A stretch of 64,000 nucleotides of DNA from Paulinella micropora (taxonomy: Eukaryota > Cercozoa > Imbricatea > Euglyphida). The position numbers and the translations under genes were made by a program. Positions 1 through 12,800 of this stretch are shown here, in pieces. Every line of letters begins with the position of its first letter. Position 1 is the first letter of the stretch. The DNA lies in the NCBI GenBank assembly GCA_009731375.1, contig BJOX01000236.1, positions 549,727 through 613,726 of the forward strand, in the 5' to 3' direction. The notes below the pieces were generated by a model that had not been told where the DNA came from, made no database searches, and saw only the letters and a program-made list of their open reading frames with translations.

Positions 1-270
1 GCAATGCATATCCAATGCAATCCAATGCAATCCAATGCATATCCAACGCATTCCAATGCATATCCAATGCAATCCAATGCAATCCAATGTATATCCAATG
101 CATATCCAATGATATCCAATCCATATCCAATGCAATCCAATGCATATCCAATGCAATTCAATGCAATCCAATGCAATCCAATGCATATTCAATGCATATC
201 CAATCCAATCCAATGCAATCCAATGCATATCCAATGCAATCCAATGCAATCCAATGCAATCCCATGCAAT
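1..270. repeat. ATCCA/ATGCA minisatellite
   Basis: Irregular tandem array of the pentamers TCCAA, TGCAA and TGCAT in changing order, continuing off the left edge of the window. Open frames through it are artefacts of the repeat and encode monotonous Gln/Asn/Pro/Met strings. Confidence 0.9.
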
Positions 271-351
271 CCCTCTTGTTCCATGACGGACTCCGTCATA
301 ACAGAACAGGAAACAGAGACAAAAGGCACTAATGCTCACATCCCTCCCACC

Positions 352-356
352 GAGAG

Positions 357-404
<48 letters not shown>

Positions 405-408
405 AGAG
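352..408. repeat. (GA)n microsatellite
   Basis: Nearly pure GA dinucleotide run, ending in GAAAGA variants. Confidence 0.9.
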
Positions 409-1236
409 CCATCCCTCCTCCCCTAACGCCTATGATTGCTGGTCGCTCCCTGCCTGTCAGCCTAACGTGCCCACTGGGTCCTTCCCTGCATCTCTGACAC
501 AGGCCTCCTCCACAGCAGACCAGTTCAACCACCTGTGCATCTCACTCATCCAACCATGAGAGACAGGCAAAACAACAAACATACCATGGGTCAGAGTCAG
601 AACCAAACCCTGTCTGACTGACATACTTCTCCTGCGTTAATCACCTGTCACCTCCCCTCATCCTATCAAGAGACAGGGAGACGACAGACGCAGACAGAAG
701 AAAGAAGACCCAGGGGCCAATGTCAGTAAACCGCTGACATGTTGACCTCCCAGGTGTCAAGGTCCAAGTTTCGAGATCAGGGTTCTTCCCTGTTTCTCCA
801 AAACCCCCCTTAACACCTGTAGTTTCCCTTGCCCGAGACAACTGGAAGCACTGTCGCACACGACCAGTACTGAGTACTGATTGTCGAGAAGCTACTTTAC
901 TCTCACCAAGACACAGTCAACAACATTGACTGATTGTCCCCAGAGAGTGTGTCGTTCCAAATTCCAAATTTTATGAGTTCGAAAAAGGCATAGGGACTCC
1001 AAATGTATTAAGACCGGAGGTCTACCCTTACGAGCTCAAAGGAAAGTAAAAAAAATGGAATTTAATCATGAACACAACTGGTTCAAGACTCACCTCCACT
1101 TCTAGAGTAGAAAGGGAAGTCAGGTTTGAACCCAAACAACAAGTCAGAGGGGAAAACCGTTAAAAACGGAGTGTCCCTTTGACAGGGTCAACTGACACGT
1201 TGCGTTACGTCCGTAACCTGCACAAATGCCAAAACA
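409..1236. other. Non-coding stretch left of R1
   Basis: No convincing reading frame, RNA gene or known repeat was seen. It is the left flank of the R1 insertion, and its last four bases (AACA) are the target-site duplication. Confidence 0.5.
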
Positions 1237-1455
1237 TGTACTATCCCCAACGACAGCTCAATGGAAGAGTAAGTCGGTAATATAACCAAACACAGTCCTC
1301 AAAAAAGAGAATGATGTCTCGTTATATTAGCTCAGTGACGCAAAGACAAAAAAGCCGCCAAAAGACCAGGATCAAATTGGCATTTCAGACGTGTCCGGCC
1401 AGACGAAATCTATAAATAAGTTTTTTACCGGATAATTCGGGGGGTGATGTCCACA
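1237..1455 (-). repeat. R1 3' LTR
   Basis: Starts TGTACTATCC and ends GATGTCCACA on the plus strand. It is 219 bp long and matches 11252-11470 except at four positions. Positions 1307-1338 hold the 32-nt block identical to the R2 LTRs. Confidence 0.93.
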
Positions 1456-1470
1456 GTACCCCCTCCCAGT
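1456..1470 (-). other. R1 polypurine tract
   Basis: On the minus strand this reads as a G-rich tract (ACTGGGAGGGGGTAC) immediately upstream of the 3' LTR, where plus-strand DNA synthesis is primed. R2 has the similar ACGGGAAGGGGTAC in the same place. Confidence 0.75.
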
Positions 1471-2273
1471 TTTTTATGGCGGAACTTCGTTTCCGACATA
1501 ATACGCTTTGAACTGATTTCTTTTCTGACTAAGATTCGTTTAGAGTTATGTATGAAGATACATCAACCCACGAATTAGCCGTTATAAAACAACAATGATA
1601 CTTGCCCCGGTACCAATCGTATATATACTCTAGCACATTCAGTATCTATATTAAAATCTTCCTCTTTCTTCTGTCGATAAGATATTTGTGCAGTATGTCC
1701 AAGTATAATGTTTTATGGTTGAGTAATAATGTAATGTCGCCATTTCCATATATATGTAATAACCGGTCGTCGGTTTCCATAAATACATTTACTTTTTGTG
1801 AAGACATACCCTTGTATAAATCGGTATCATTTAATATAGTGTCAGGTGATCAAGTCTGACGACTATATCCGAAGTTGGGTTGAGTGCGCTCTAACCTTGC
1901 GATATACCGATACAAGTAGAGATCGATGGAATCCGGTGTAGCAGTTCATGTTATTAAAATATATCAGTTCTTGATTAGACTGTAGAGTCTTTAATGAGAT
2001 CATCATTCTGGTACTAAGGCGGGTCGTATCCAGGAAACACCATCGCTCACTCAAATAGCGATCCCGTAACGGTGCTGTTTCGTGGCCGTCTCGTCTGTCT
2101 CTGCCGAAGCAAGAGAATAGAATGCCTATTTTTTGTCAGCTGTGTCTTGTTAATCTCTAGAAGAATGAATGCTGTAGTAGCTTTAATATCTAAGTAAGGT
2201 TGTCGGGACGATATTGGATCAATGCTATGTTCGCAATCGATCAGGTCCACAATACTTCTAGAGGAAAAAATAC
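1471..2273 (-). other. R1 3' untranslated region
   Basis: Untranslated DNA between pol and the 3' LTR. A patch near 2015-2055 matches the R2 3' region near 21310-21370, so it belongs to the element. Short open frames here have no support. Confidence 0.6.
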
Positions 2274-5200
2274 TTACTGTAGACGCCGTTTACGCGCGCG
2301 GACTTCCTTACCTGGTGGAGGACCTCCAACCAAAGTTAAGTCTAAGGTAGACTGTTCGAGGACGTCCCAAATTTTGTGAGGGATTGCGCCTTGTGCCAAG
2401 TCAAAAGGAATGTCCAGCACCCCTCGTGGTAGTGCTTGTATGGTCCACGCGGTATGATCTTTATCTGTGGGAGATATGGTATCATCCCATGTCTCAAGTT
2501 TCTTGGCGTCTTTATATACTGGAAGGTATTGTCTTACTTTAGGATCTTCCACTGGATCCAGACTCCTCCAGAAATGTAAGACTGGTTGTATTATTTGTGC
2601 CGCAGTCGAAATTCGATTCGATCGCGTATGGCGTTTGTGAGGTACTGCCATGACTCTCATGAGATATAAATCTGAGAGCGTGTCATCGGCTACGTGTTGA
2701 GCCGCAGGCCTCACCAAGTAAAAAGCGTCTTTGGCCCATGAAATATGTCCAATCGCATCTCCTTCTTTCCAACTGGGGTGAACGAGAGTGTCATTGCCCG
2801 CGCGAGGGTCTTGATCTCCGTCATCGCTCCCCTCTTGATGGACTCCTTGCGAACGTGCCGTCCTTATCGCCTTTCTCGGTCGGTCGTAGATAAGGTCATT
2901 TTGCGCTCTCCTTATTTGCGCCTCCGTGAACTTTCCTTCCGGCACGTTCGACTCCACCCTTTTGCGGGTCTGAGTCCCCGCCGCACTTTTGCGGTCGGTG
3001 GCCCGCTTGTTCTCCAGCTCAGCCTCCTCCTTCTCCGCAATTGGTGCCCTGTAGGCATCCCGTTCCGAGATATCCTCCTGACGGATTGGTGGGACCTCTT
3101 TAAAGTCAGCCTCCATCCGTTTGAGTGCTTGATCAACGGACTCATCTTCAAGTAGGAAGGGATCATACTTAATCAGCCTTCGTACATTGACTATTTGAAG
3201 TTTTCCTCTGCCCCTGATTTTATAATTCAAAGGCCCCATCTGTTCCATGATCTGGTATGGTCCTTTCCAGTGGATGAACAGCTTCGAACTGACTCCCTGA
3301 GGAACCTGAGGATGATACAGTAGTACAATATCCCCGACCTGAAATCTGACTTGATCCAGGTGTGCCTGCCTGACACCTTCAGCATCAGTCTTCCTGCGCT
3401 CCGCCTCCCTATGCGCCTGTACTATTTGCTCCGCCTCCATCTTCGCCCGAAGTCTCACCCCAAACAGCTCATCCTGATCTGCCCATGAATCTTTTGGGTG
3501 CAGCAGTGAGGCTGGGATGGCGGGCTCACGCCCATATACCAATTGGTATGGCGAGACGGAACCTTTTGAACCACCTAACGCTGTAGAGGGTAGGCAATTC
3601 ATAGCAAAGGCAAACGAGGATGCTGCCTCCACCCATGCCTTTTGGTTCTCCTTCTTCATACAATACATCTTCAGCGCGGCCTTGAGGGGTCTATGCACCC
3701 GCTCTATCTTGCCGTTCGCTCTGGGGTTATAGGCGGTGACATATTGCCATTTCATGCCGTAATATGCAGATAGCTTGTCGATGACTTCATTATTAAAGTC
3801 AGAGCCTCGATCTGAGCATATTTTTCTCGGCACCCCAATCTGTGAGATGATCCTGTCAATCAACGCCTTGGCTGTTGTTTCGCCCGTAACGTCTTTGACT
3901 GGGACCACCCATACATAGTTGGTGGCTCTGTCTATGGCCGTTAGAAGGTATCTGTAACCTTCCGTCGTGACCGGGAAAGGTCCTACATGATCAGTGTGTA
4001 AGAACTCGAACATTCCTAAGTGTAAAGGAAAAGTCCCGATCAGGCCAAAATTCGCCTTCAATGGTGTTTTGGATGTCTTGCATGGGATGCATGCATTGAC
4101 CTGTTCATCAATATTCTCCTTCATCTTCTTCCACCAGAATCGTCTCGAAATGAACATATGCGTTCTTTGTCGGCCCGGGTGCGCCAGTAGTGGGCAGTTA
4201 TGAGCAGCGACAAAAATGATGTGTCTGAGTTTCTCAGGAACCCAGAGAGTCCATTTGTCTGGTTGTGATGCATAGCGCCCGTGTTGGCCTTTGTACCACA
4301 TGAGACCGTCTCTCCACCCCAACTCCTTCTGTTGCTCCTTAATCTCCTTCGTCATTTTCAGCTCGTTCGGGTTCTTGTATAGCTGTATTAGCTCTTTGAA
4401 CTCCAGATCGAGAGCCTGTTGCTGTCTCCATGCAGTGGGTGAGGCTATGTGGATAGTCCCATCCTCTAGCTGCACTCCTATTCTCTCAGGGTTTTCGTCT
4501 AACTCCTCCTTGTTCTCCTGCGGGGGTTCCACATATGCTTCTTGCTTAATCTCTTCTTGTTTTATCTCCGCCTTCATATTCTCATATGCTTCATAGGACC
4601 ACTCAGCATCCTCGAGGACATGTGCTGTACAACATATCCCATGATCCGGACCTTGCGGGCTATGACGTAGACCCGATCGGTTATATCGGACCCCTCTCGC
4701 CATCTGCATCGACTCGATATGATGCACTTCGTATGTGCAGTCTGGGGATAGATCCTCCATTTCTGCTGATGATACGAGAGCTGCCACTTCTGAGTGAAAC
4801 TCTAGCCTGGAGAGGCTGTCAGCGACAACATTTCGCTTGCCGGGTAGATGGACCATTGTAAAATTGAAACATGACAAGAATGCCTGCCATCTCGCTAGAC
4901 GGCCAGTCTGTTCATGATTCATCAGCCATAGTAAATTCTGGTGATCAGTCCTTACTATAAACTGAGGTCCACCCCATAAATACTCTCTCAACCGTTTGAG
5001 GGCCCAGACCACCGCCAGTGCCTCTCTCTGTCTCGTACAATAGTTTCGCTCCGCCGAGCACAACTTTCTACTTATAAACATGATCGGGCGCAACTTTTTC
5101 TCCTCATCTTCCTGTTGTAAGACTGCGCCGATCGCGAACTTTGATGCGTCTGTGTCGACTACGAATTGCTTCGAAAAGTCGGGCATCATCAGCACGAGTC

Positions 5201-8060
5201 CGCCATCCTTCGGATCTTTGTAGATGAGATCTTTGAGCGTGTTGTACCCTTCTAAGGCTTCATCATCCCACTTCTCAAAATCACCGAAGTCGATCATTCT
5301 CTCCAACTTAGCCCGAGTTGCACCCCAATTGGGTATGAACTGGCTGTAATATTGCGCCATCGCAAGAAATGAGTGCAGCTCTGTGCGATTCTTCGGCCTC
5401 TGCCGGCTCATGATCTCCTCCCTCTTCTCTTTGGATATCGAGACTCTATTGTAAGAGATTTCGTACCCCAAATATGTCACGCTTGTCTTTGCGAGTTGAC
5501 ATTTCTTCAAATTACATTTCAGGCCAAATAGTTTGATACGCCTGAAAATGTCTGTTAGATGGTCGATGTGCTCTTCCATCGTATTGGAGTACACGATAAT
5601 GTCATCGATGTAACAAAATGCGTACTCTCCCGCCTTCTGTCCTCTTCTCCTCATGAAACCTCCCTCTGTCTGGTCATCATATTTGCTACTCAGCATGCTT
5701 TGCATCGCTTTCTGAAAGAGTCCCGGGGCCTGTTTGAGTCCCATCGGAAGTACTTTCCACTGATATATCTCCATTCCTACTACAAATGCAGTCAGCCATC
5801 TGGACTTTTCATCCAGTGGAATTTACCAAAAGCCATTCTTCAGATCAATGACTGAGTATAGCTTGCCGTTCCGCAATACTCGCCTTCCTTCTTCAAGAGT
5901 AGGTAATGGATTTCGTTCCTCCTCTAAAATTTTATTGACGCGGGCATAGTTAACCGTTAAGCGCCATTCTCCTCCCGGTTTAGGCACCAGTCTCGGTTGG
6001 GAAACTATTGGAGATGTCGATCTCTCAATGAAATCCTCATCGAGTAACTGCCGTGCTTGTTCTTCTGCGATCTTTGCTTCATGTATACTCAGATTTGCCC
6101 GTCGTGGCGCCGGTGAAGGCTCAGCACCTGGTATTTTACAAATAACCGCGGTGAAGTCTTCCGGCTTGACACCTCCCGCTTGAGGGGGGTCAAAANNNNN
6201 NNNNNCTCGCCTTCAATCATTCTCTTTCAAAACCTCTTCGTACCTGCTCCTCCTGCCAATTTCTCGTCTATCGCCGCCTTAAACTCCTCCTCTGACATTC
6301 TCTTTTGATGCTTGAGGGGTGCTCTGTCCTCCTCCAAGCCCAACTCTTCTTCTGATATATCGTCCATTCCCGTTTTTTCATATGTGGCAGTGTCTGGTTC
6401 GTCGTCCTCCGCCAGACCTACCAACATATCTATTAATCTCGCATATTGCAACGGAGCTTTTCGGGTGTAGAAACCATCGAAGCATGTGAATGCTTGAGGA
6501 ATCAATTTCAACTTGTCCTGGTCTCTGAGCTTCCGCTTGTATGCACTGCTCTGCTCACGAGTCCCGAGACGACAAGCCACCACTAAGTGTTGCTTCCGTG
6601 AGGGCACCGGTATCGGATGATCAATAAGCCGGTCCCGTATCTCCTGCGCCCATATCGCCTTCTCATTGTACGGGAGTATGACCGTATATGGTTTATTATT
6701 TTCAAAAAGAGTGCGCAGGCACTTTTTCACTTCTGTCAGTGAGCGCGGCCACGTAGGCTCGTCACCCCAGAATTCGGTAATAAAGCTTTTAATATCTTCT
6801 GCTGGGATATCAGGGAGTCGTCCCCTTCTCCTCGGTATAAACTCCTGTCTGTCCTTTTCTTCTACCTTTACGTGAAAGCAATACCCGTTGGTAATATATA
6901 CATCGGCCCCTGCTCCTTCTTCAAATCTCGCCAACGATGGGCACCTTTTTCCCATGCATATAATCTCCTCTTTCCTCTTTTCAATGAGATCGTCTATCGA
7001 CTTTTTATCCCATTGTGTAGAGACTGTAGCCGTATAGACCTCCGCCTCTCTCTTGTCTGACAGGTTTGAACCATCTTTAGACACCGCGTCCGTTGGCATA
7101 TATGCCTCATATGCGTGTGTAATGGCCACCTGTTTCCCTTCCGATGCTACCCCTAGGTGTAGGGCCTCGTATGAGTCAATAGCATGGAGAGAGTCGACAG
7201 TATATTCTTCTCCTGGCTCTACGCCGTATATGACTCTTTTGGCGGCGCAATCAATCACTACGTTCATTGTCGCCAGTTGGTCGTACGACAAAAGAACAGA
7301 TCCGTGGTATTCGGGGACAACGTAAAAGTCCACTGGATATACTCGTCCTGATTTCAATTTAAAATTTAAAGTGATGATGCCTGTTATATCCGTCCAACTA
7401 CTAACTCCTTTCAAGGTGCCAGATGATTTTTTCATATTAGTTTAACCACTCATGGTGTTTTGTAGTAAATTTCTGGCCGACAATATTAATATTCGCCATA
7501 GTATCATTACCAACGTTTATAAAGGTATTTAATGTTTCACAAAAAAGGTTCGTATAGCATAAAGCGTCTGGCCGGTGACTTTTTAAGGCCAATACATGGA
7601 GCTTGTGTTCTAAAATCTGTATCCTTTTCTCGAGGTTCGCCTCCTCCTCCCTTTCCGCCGTTTTTGTAATGTCTTTTTGGGTATTGTTCACAGGCGAAGG
7701 AGGATTGTCCTTGCTTTCTCTGTTTGAGACCGTGAGGAGAGGTTGATGTCCTCCATCCTCCTTGTCTATTGTCTGTCTCGGCAAGTTGATAAGATTAACT
7801 GCCGGTTCTATTCTTACTTTCTTCGGCTGTGGCTGCGACAGGCCCGCCTGCTTTCTCTTTGCCAGAGCTTTACTCGCCTGCCTATTAGCACCATGCACTG
7901 TTTGTTGTCGTGATGGGTGTACTGGTATTGTACTACCTTTGAGTTGGTCTGTGGCCTGCTGTGGGCTCTTAGACTCACTGGTACCCTTGGTTGGGACCTG
8001 CACAACGGTGTATCGTGCAATGCATGTTGTTCTGTTTTCTCCCTCCTTCTCTAGTCATTG
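2274..8060 (-). pseudogene. pol: R1 pol pseudogene (protease, RT, RNase H, integrase)
   Basis: Reads right to left. An N-terminal coiled region is followed by a retropepsin-like segment with VGNDTMANINIVG near 7500, then a conserved region of unknown function (about 6490-7010). RT follows with YIDD near 5615, then RNase H with DTDASK near 5150, integrase with HHCC residues near 4090-4200, and SDRGSDF...KIER near 3700-3820. A GPY/F-like WKGPYQI lies near 3260 and the C-terminal domain ends at 2274. The 2274-5774 part is one open frame of 1166 codons closely matching the R2 pol. Breaks: a TAA at 5823-5825 replaces the Gln of the R2 FWQIPLDE motif, there is a 10-N gap at 6196-6205, and a frameshift lies near 7437 between the protease halves. 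Unlike R2, its C-terminal domain is in frame with integrase. Start taken near 8060 by homology; no secure ATG. Confidence 0.9.
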
Positions 8061-8278
8061 GACTACCTCAAATCTGTTACCTGAGTCGGCATCAGTGTCG
8101 GTAGTGGTTGCGCCTGATGTCGCATAGGCCTGTGGTGCTGAGGAACTCGAGCTTGAGCTCGAGCCGTCTGCCCAGCCCCCATCTCTGTGGTACGGGCGCT
8201 CTGTGCTGCCGTATCCACCTTGGCCAACCCATCTTTCTCATTCTCTACCTTGAAATACACCTCTTCCTCCTCCTCTTC

Positions 8279-10527
8279 TCACAAATCCTCTCTCCCCCCG
8301 CGAGTGTATGTGCCTCGTGCGAAAGGGGCTCCTCCTCCTCGATTGATTCCTCTCCCTCCTCCTTTTCCTCGTGTTCCACCTCTTCCTCTACTTGCGGCTT
8401 CTATGGCTGCCGTCTTCTGATCATCTCTAGCGAAAAGAGAATTGATCGCGTCAGCTAGTTCGTGGTCATGGTCCGCGACATCCTGTAATTTCCACCCCTG
8501 ATCCTTGCGCAGTCGGCGCAGAACGGCGACGGTGTTGGTTTCGTCCGACCGTACGTTCTTGAGGAGTGTGTTTCGGATGCGGGTGTCCTCGACATCGTGG
8601 TTGTACGGGCATTTCTTATTTGTGTGTTTGAAGCATTGTGCCCGTGCCCACCAACGAATACAAGGTGTGTTAGCTTCACGACTGTTCTCTCTTGGTCGCT
8701 TTCCTAGAGATCGTTGCGTATGTGCGGCTTGCGGTTGAGCAGAAGCCGATGCAGAACCGATCAAGGATGCTGTCTGGCTGTCGAGCCTCTGACAAGCGGT
8801 CATTACTTCGGTCCACAACATTTTTGGGCTCACGGCCTTAGTCGTGGCCTCAAAGACGCTCATCTCCAAAAAGTTCAAGTGCTTTACCTTGTCGAAGGTT
8901 TTGCAGTCTTGCATGAGCAGTGTGAGCTTATTTTTGTTGTAGACGTGCAAAGCACTGAGGAAATATAGGAGTATGGCTTTGTGGTTATAAAAGAGAGTGT
9001 ACTGGGTGCCCACATTTGTTAAGACAGATGCAAGCTGAGTGACAGACTGCAACTGCTCCGATACTAAGTCGAAAATTTCAAACCCAATCAATGTGCCAGT
9101 GCACAAGTTGGTATCCACTTGCCTTAAAGTATCGAATGAGGGCAGCAATGGCCAGAGTACAACTCATCTCTGCATGTCCACCTTTCCTTGCTAGCTTCTC
9201 CTCTCCTCTGTACTTCTCGTAAGTTATACGATCAAAACCAGCTCCAAGGAGGGATCGATCACAGAGATGTTCTAGGACTTCATACTCCTGCTCCACCTCA
9301 CAATGGTTTTGCTGGAAGCATCTGTCCATCTTATTGAGCTTAGTCATGAGGGTCTTCTCTGTGTCAGCCTCATTGGCAGTGATAGCATAGAGCTTAAGGC
9401 CCCCTCCCCCAATTTTGATTTTAGCTAGGGCTGTCTGCAGTGCCTGCTTTTTCTTCTTGGAAGTCAGTCAAGTTAATTACTGTCCCTCCCCCTTGGGGTC
9501 CTCCTCCTGTGGGTCCTCCTCCTGTGGGTCCTCCTCCTGCTTTCTTGGGAGCTGGGTTAGATGTGGTAGGTGGAGCCGTTGGCTGTGGAGCCACCCGTGC
9601 TACTGCCATTGCCACAGCTATCTTCTCCTTCTGCTCCTTCTCCTCTTTCTGTCTCGTCTCTTCTTCTTTCACCTGTCGTGCTAGATGAGTCACGAACTGT
9701 GCAAGCCCTGTGGCACTAGAGAGGAAGTGTGCCTTTTCTCTCATGGAAGACTTATCAGCTCTGTTATTATTTGGGATTGTTGTGAGAGGGCCTTTAATGA
9801 GAGTGTGATTCTTCGTGTGGGCCCATTGTTTCCATGTTGGTTTTTGCTCCTTCCCCTCAAAGAGGCCCTTATGGAGTTGTGTGAGGCGTTCAAGCACCTG
9901 ACAAGACTAGTCAACCTCCTCGTAAACAGGATGTTGCCTTGTGTTGTCTTTCAGTGCTTTGTACATTTCGTTGTAAGCCCGTGTGAAGGCAGTTACAAAA
10001 GCCTCAAGGGCAAACTCAATGCCACTTTGGTTTCTACCTTCGAACTTTCTTTCTAGATTCTTGATATCAGTGGGGACACCACAGACAGACAGCCATGCTG
10101 CAGTTGTGCGTTTATTTTTCCACTGTATGTTTGTGCGTTCATAAAATTCCGCAACGAGCACAGCAGCGTAGAGTGTTGCAGATATGTCGTATATGTCGCA
10201 CAGTGTAAGAGTGTCGCCATACTTGATATCCTGCAATGGCACTCTTTCGTGCTCAAACCTCACATTGTTGAAAAGAGGCTTCGCAAGGCCGGGAATTTCG
10301 ATCAGGAGGTTGCTTTGACCTTGTCCTGGTCTATTCCTTTTCTCGTAAGGAATGTAGATTTGTGTTTTATAATAGGTTGGGTAGTTAAGGAAGAAGGACT
10401 CTTCATCATCATATGTAGCCAACTGTTCCCATGTATTTGTGATATTCTGGCCAACATCCTCCATCTCTCTCTCTGCCTCTGTCAGTGGAGAGCCTCCAGT
10501 CTGACCTGCACTCGCTTCTTGTGCATT

Positions 10528-10562
<35 letters not shown>

Positions 10563-10677
10563 TTTTTTTCTTTCCCCNNNNNNNNNNGCTCATTCTCGTC
10601 TTCCATCTTATGTTATGAGAATCACGTCTGCTTTTTGTTTTCTTTTTTTCCTCTGTTATTCTTATCACTCTATGCAA
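8279..10677 (-). pseudogene. gag: R1 gag pseudogene
   Basis: Homologous along its length to the two R2 gag frames, for example the shared CTGTLIGFEIF near 9065-9100. The 3' part (8279-9148) holds a CCCH zinc finger (C-x8-C-x7-C-x3-H, starting PCIRWWARAQC near 8660) and a Gly/Arg-rich RGG tail likely to bind RNA. Breaks: a poly-C run at 10529-10562 plus a 10-N gap near the 5' end, an in-frame TAG near 9905, a frameshift near 9400, and a 1-2 base deletion near 9110 just before CTGTLIG. No retroviral-type CCHC knuckle was found. Function inferred: capsid and RNA packaging. Confidence 0.8.
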
Positions 10678-11235
10678 CCTTCTTCTCCATCTTCCTTTTC
10701 TCTGTGGAAATAGTTATGGGGCGTCAGGCCCTACACAGAGATAACGATAGTTTGGTCAAAAGAGCTGTTTTGTAGAAGTCAGTCAGTCAGTCGTCGGACA
10801 GTGCTTCGATATTTGTCTTGCTCTTGTGTGAGAGATGCCAGTGTAATCTCCTCTGGTTTCTGCAGAGAAAATGCAAGGAAAATGGTTCAGAACAGAGAGT
10901 GGGAGTGCTTTGCTCGTTTTTCCTCTGTCTGTGTGTTTGTCTGATGTTTGTTTCGCACTTGTCCTACTTGTCCTACTTGGCTTTATGCAAGCAGCAAGAG
11001 GGAGTGGAGTAAGTGTGGTCTGGTATCTTGTAGAAGAGCACACAGAAGCCAAATGTGCACAAGGGCTAAAGGTTATGCCAGCTTGTGACAAATTGATCGC
11101 TTGTTTGTAAGTTTTTTTGTTTGAGGATGAGTAGGAGTGTTTGTTTTCGTCTGATGTCTGTGCGACAGATCAGCGAAAAATAAATTTGTGCTTATCTGAT
11201 GGCTGTACGACAGATCAGAAAAGAAATCAGCCTTT
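10678..11235 (-). other. R1 leader
   Basis: Untranslated leader between the primer-binding site and gag. It contains a tandem GTCAGTCAGTCAGTC near 10776. No gene seen. Confidence 0.5.
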
Positions 11236-11249
11236 AGCTATGGACTCCA
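11236..11249 (-). other. R1 primer-binding site
   Basis: Minus strand reads TGGAGTCCATAGCT two bases inside the 5' LTR. TGG pairs with the CCA end of a tRNA. R2 (TGGAGTCACC) and R3 (TGGAGCCACT) are similar. The tRNA was not identified. Confidence 0.7.
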
Positions 11250-11251
11250 AA

Positions 11252-11470
11252 TGTACTATCCCCAACGATAGCTCAATGGAAGAGTAAGTCGGTAATATAA
11301 CCAAACACAGTCCTCAAAAAAGAGAATGATGTCTCGTTATATTAGCTCAGTGACGCAAAGACAAAAAAGCCGCCAAAAGACCAGGATCAAATTGGCATTT
11401 CAGACGTGTCCGGCCAGACGAAATCTATAAATAAGTTTTTCACCGGATAATTAGGGAGGTGATGTCCACA
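11252..11470 (-). repeat. R1 5' LTR
   Basis: 219 bp, TG...CA ends, four substitutions relative to 1237-1455. It would drive transcription leftwards. Confidence 0.93.
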
Positions 11471-11789
11471 AACATACCACAAACAACAACCCATAAGTGC
11501 AATTTCCCTTATTTAGCCATAATTCCCAGTCACGGGAAAAAAACGCTAAATTTCACGGAATTTCCGTGACCTTTTTCCTTAACTTCAAACGGTTACTACA
11601 TGTGTTGTAGAAGGATCGGGTCAACGCTATTAATGTGGGAGGTTATTCAATATGGATGCAACACAATAGTGTAATCTGCATGGTAAACTGTTATGTGAAT
11701 TATATAGGTTTTAAGGTCCTATGGATCCAAGCTTCCTAGCTTTCCTCCCATATTCCTTATCCTAAAACAACATTAAAACCGGACGATTA
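11471..11789. other. Spacer between R1 and R2
   Basis: 319 bp between two head-to-head 5' LTRs. It starts with the R1 duplication AACA and ends with the R2 duplication ATTA. It holds a 15-nt odd palindrome CACGGAATTTCCGTG at 11554-11568. No gene seen. Confidence 0.7.
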
Positions 11790-12038
11790 TGTAGGCATCA
11801 ACCCCCGGATAGCCGGTAAAAAGTACAGTTTTTCGGGTGTCAGGTGCACCTAGTTTTTTTCCCAGTATTTCAATATCGTTTGGCCGGATTTGACCTAATG
11901 CCATTTTAACCGTGGTCTGTGGCCGCTTTCTTTTTCGGCTTCACTGAGCTAATATAACGAGACATCATTCTCCTTTGGGGGATTTGTGTCTGGTTGTATT
12001 ACCGACTTTTTATCGAGCTATCTTCAGGGATTGTAACA
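11790..12038 (+). repeat. R2 5' LTR
   Basis: 249 bp, TGTAGGCATC...GATTGTAACA. Positions 11941-11972 are identical to the R1 LTR block, read in the matching orientation, whereas the rest is only loosely similar. That marks a likely core promoter or packaging signal. Confidence 0.95.
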
Positions 12039-12039
12039 T

Positions 12040-12052
12040 TGGAGTCACCAGC
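12040..12052 (+). other. R2 primer-binding site
   Basis: TGGAGTCACCAGC starts one base after the 5' LTR, in the position and with the leading TGG expected for priming by a tRNA ending GACTCCA. Confidence 0.75.
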
Positions 12053-12800
12053 ACAAGGCTGATTTCTTTTCTGGCTTGTTTTTGGAACAGCAGAAAGAAA
12101 AATTGGACAGACCTATCTCTTCTGAGTAGGTGTTCCAAAAAACAAATACTCCAGCACATCCCCACACAGCTCCTTTTGCAAAACCAGACGTCTAGGCGTT
12201 TGTGAGTAGGTGTCTCAGTACCCTCTACACAGCCTGTATCTGTGTCCTCATAAGGAGGCCAGACACCAGACCTCATAGCTGTTCTTGTGTTCTCTCTTGA
12301 GACAGAGACAGAGTAGGTCAACAGACGTACAAACAAACACTCACAGTTACAAACAAACTTGAAGGACACGAGCGTAGTACTCCTCCTTTCAAGTCTGTGC
12401 ACTTAGTTGCCTCTCAAAACACATACATCAGAGTATTTTTGCAAATCTCTGACTGTTTTTCGACAATAGGTCTGAACAAGTGTCAGACGACAGGTCGACT
12501 TCTCAAGGAGTGCTTCTCGAGCCTCTTTGAAATTATCTGTACGTAGGTCCTCGTACCTCATAACAGATACAACAACAAAAAGAGAAAAAGAAAAGAGGAG
12601 TGGAGAAGGAGATCAAGTTTTCAGAGAAAGTCGTATAGACTACTTCTTTCTCACAAACAAAAACACATAAGACATAGAGGTGAGACTCTCTCTCTCTCTA
12701 CACTGTCTTTTCATCTTTCCTCTCTATTCGTTCCTCAGAGACGAACAGAGTAATTACGGAGTAGAAACAGATCTATCTCCTTTGTATTCCTTCAGAGACC
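12053..12800 (+). other. R2 leader
   Basis: Untranslated leader of about 750 nt before the gag ATG. It is rich in short AG and CT runs (12550-12780). No gene seen. Confidence 0.6.

Larger units (their letters stand above)
1237..11470 (-). mobile_element. R1: decayed Ty3/Gypsy LTR retrotransposon
   Basis: A complete but mutated LTR element on the minus strand. It has 219-bp LTRs at both ends differing at 4 positions, a TGGAGTCCA primer-binding site just inside the right LTR, gag-like and pol-like reading frames, and a purine tract just inside the left LTR. It is flanked by the 4-bp duplication AACA (1233-1236 and 11471-11474). It belongs to the same family as R2, judged by pol similarity and a 32-nt identical LTR block, but to a different subfamily. 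In-frame stops, frameshifts, a poly-C tract and two 10-N gaps mean it is unlikely to be autonomous. The low LTR divergence says the insertion is nevertheless recent, so part of the damage may be sequencing error. Confidence 0.93.
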
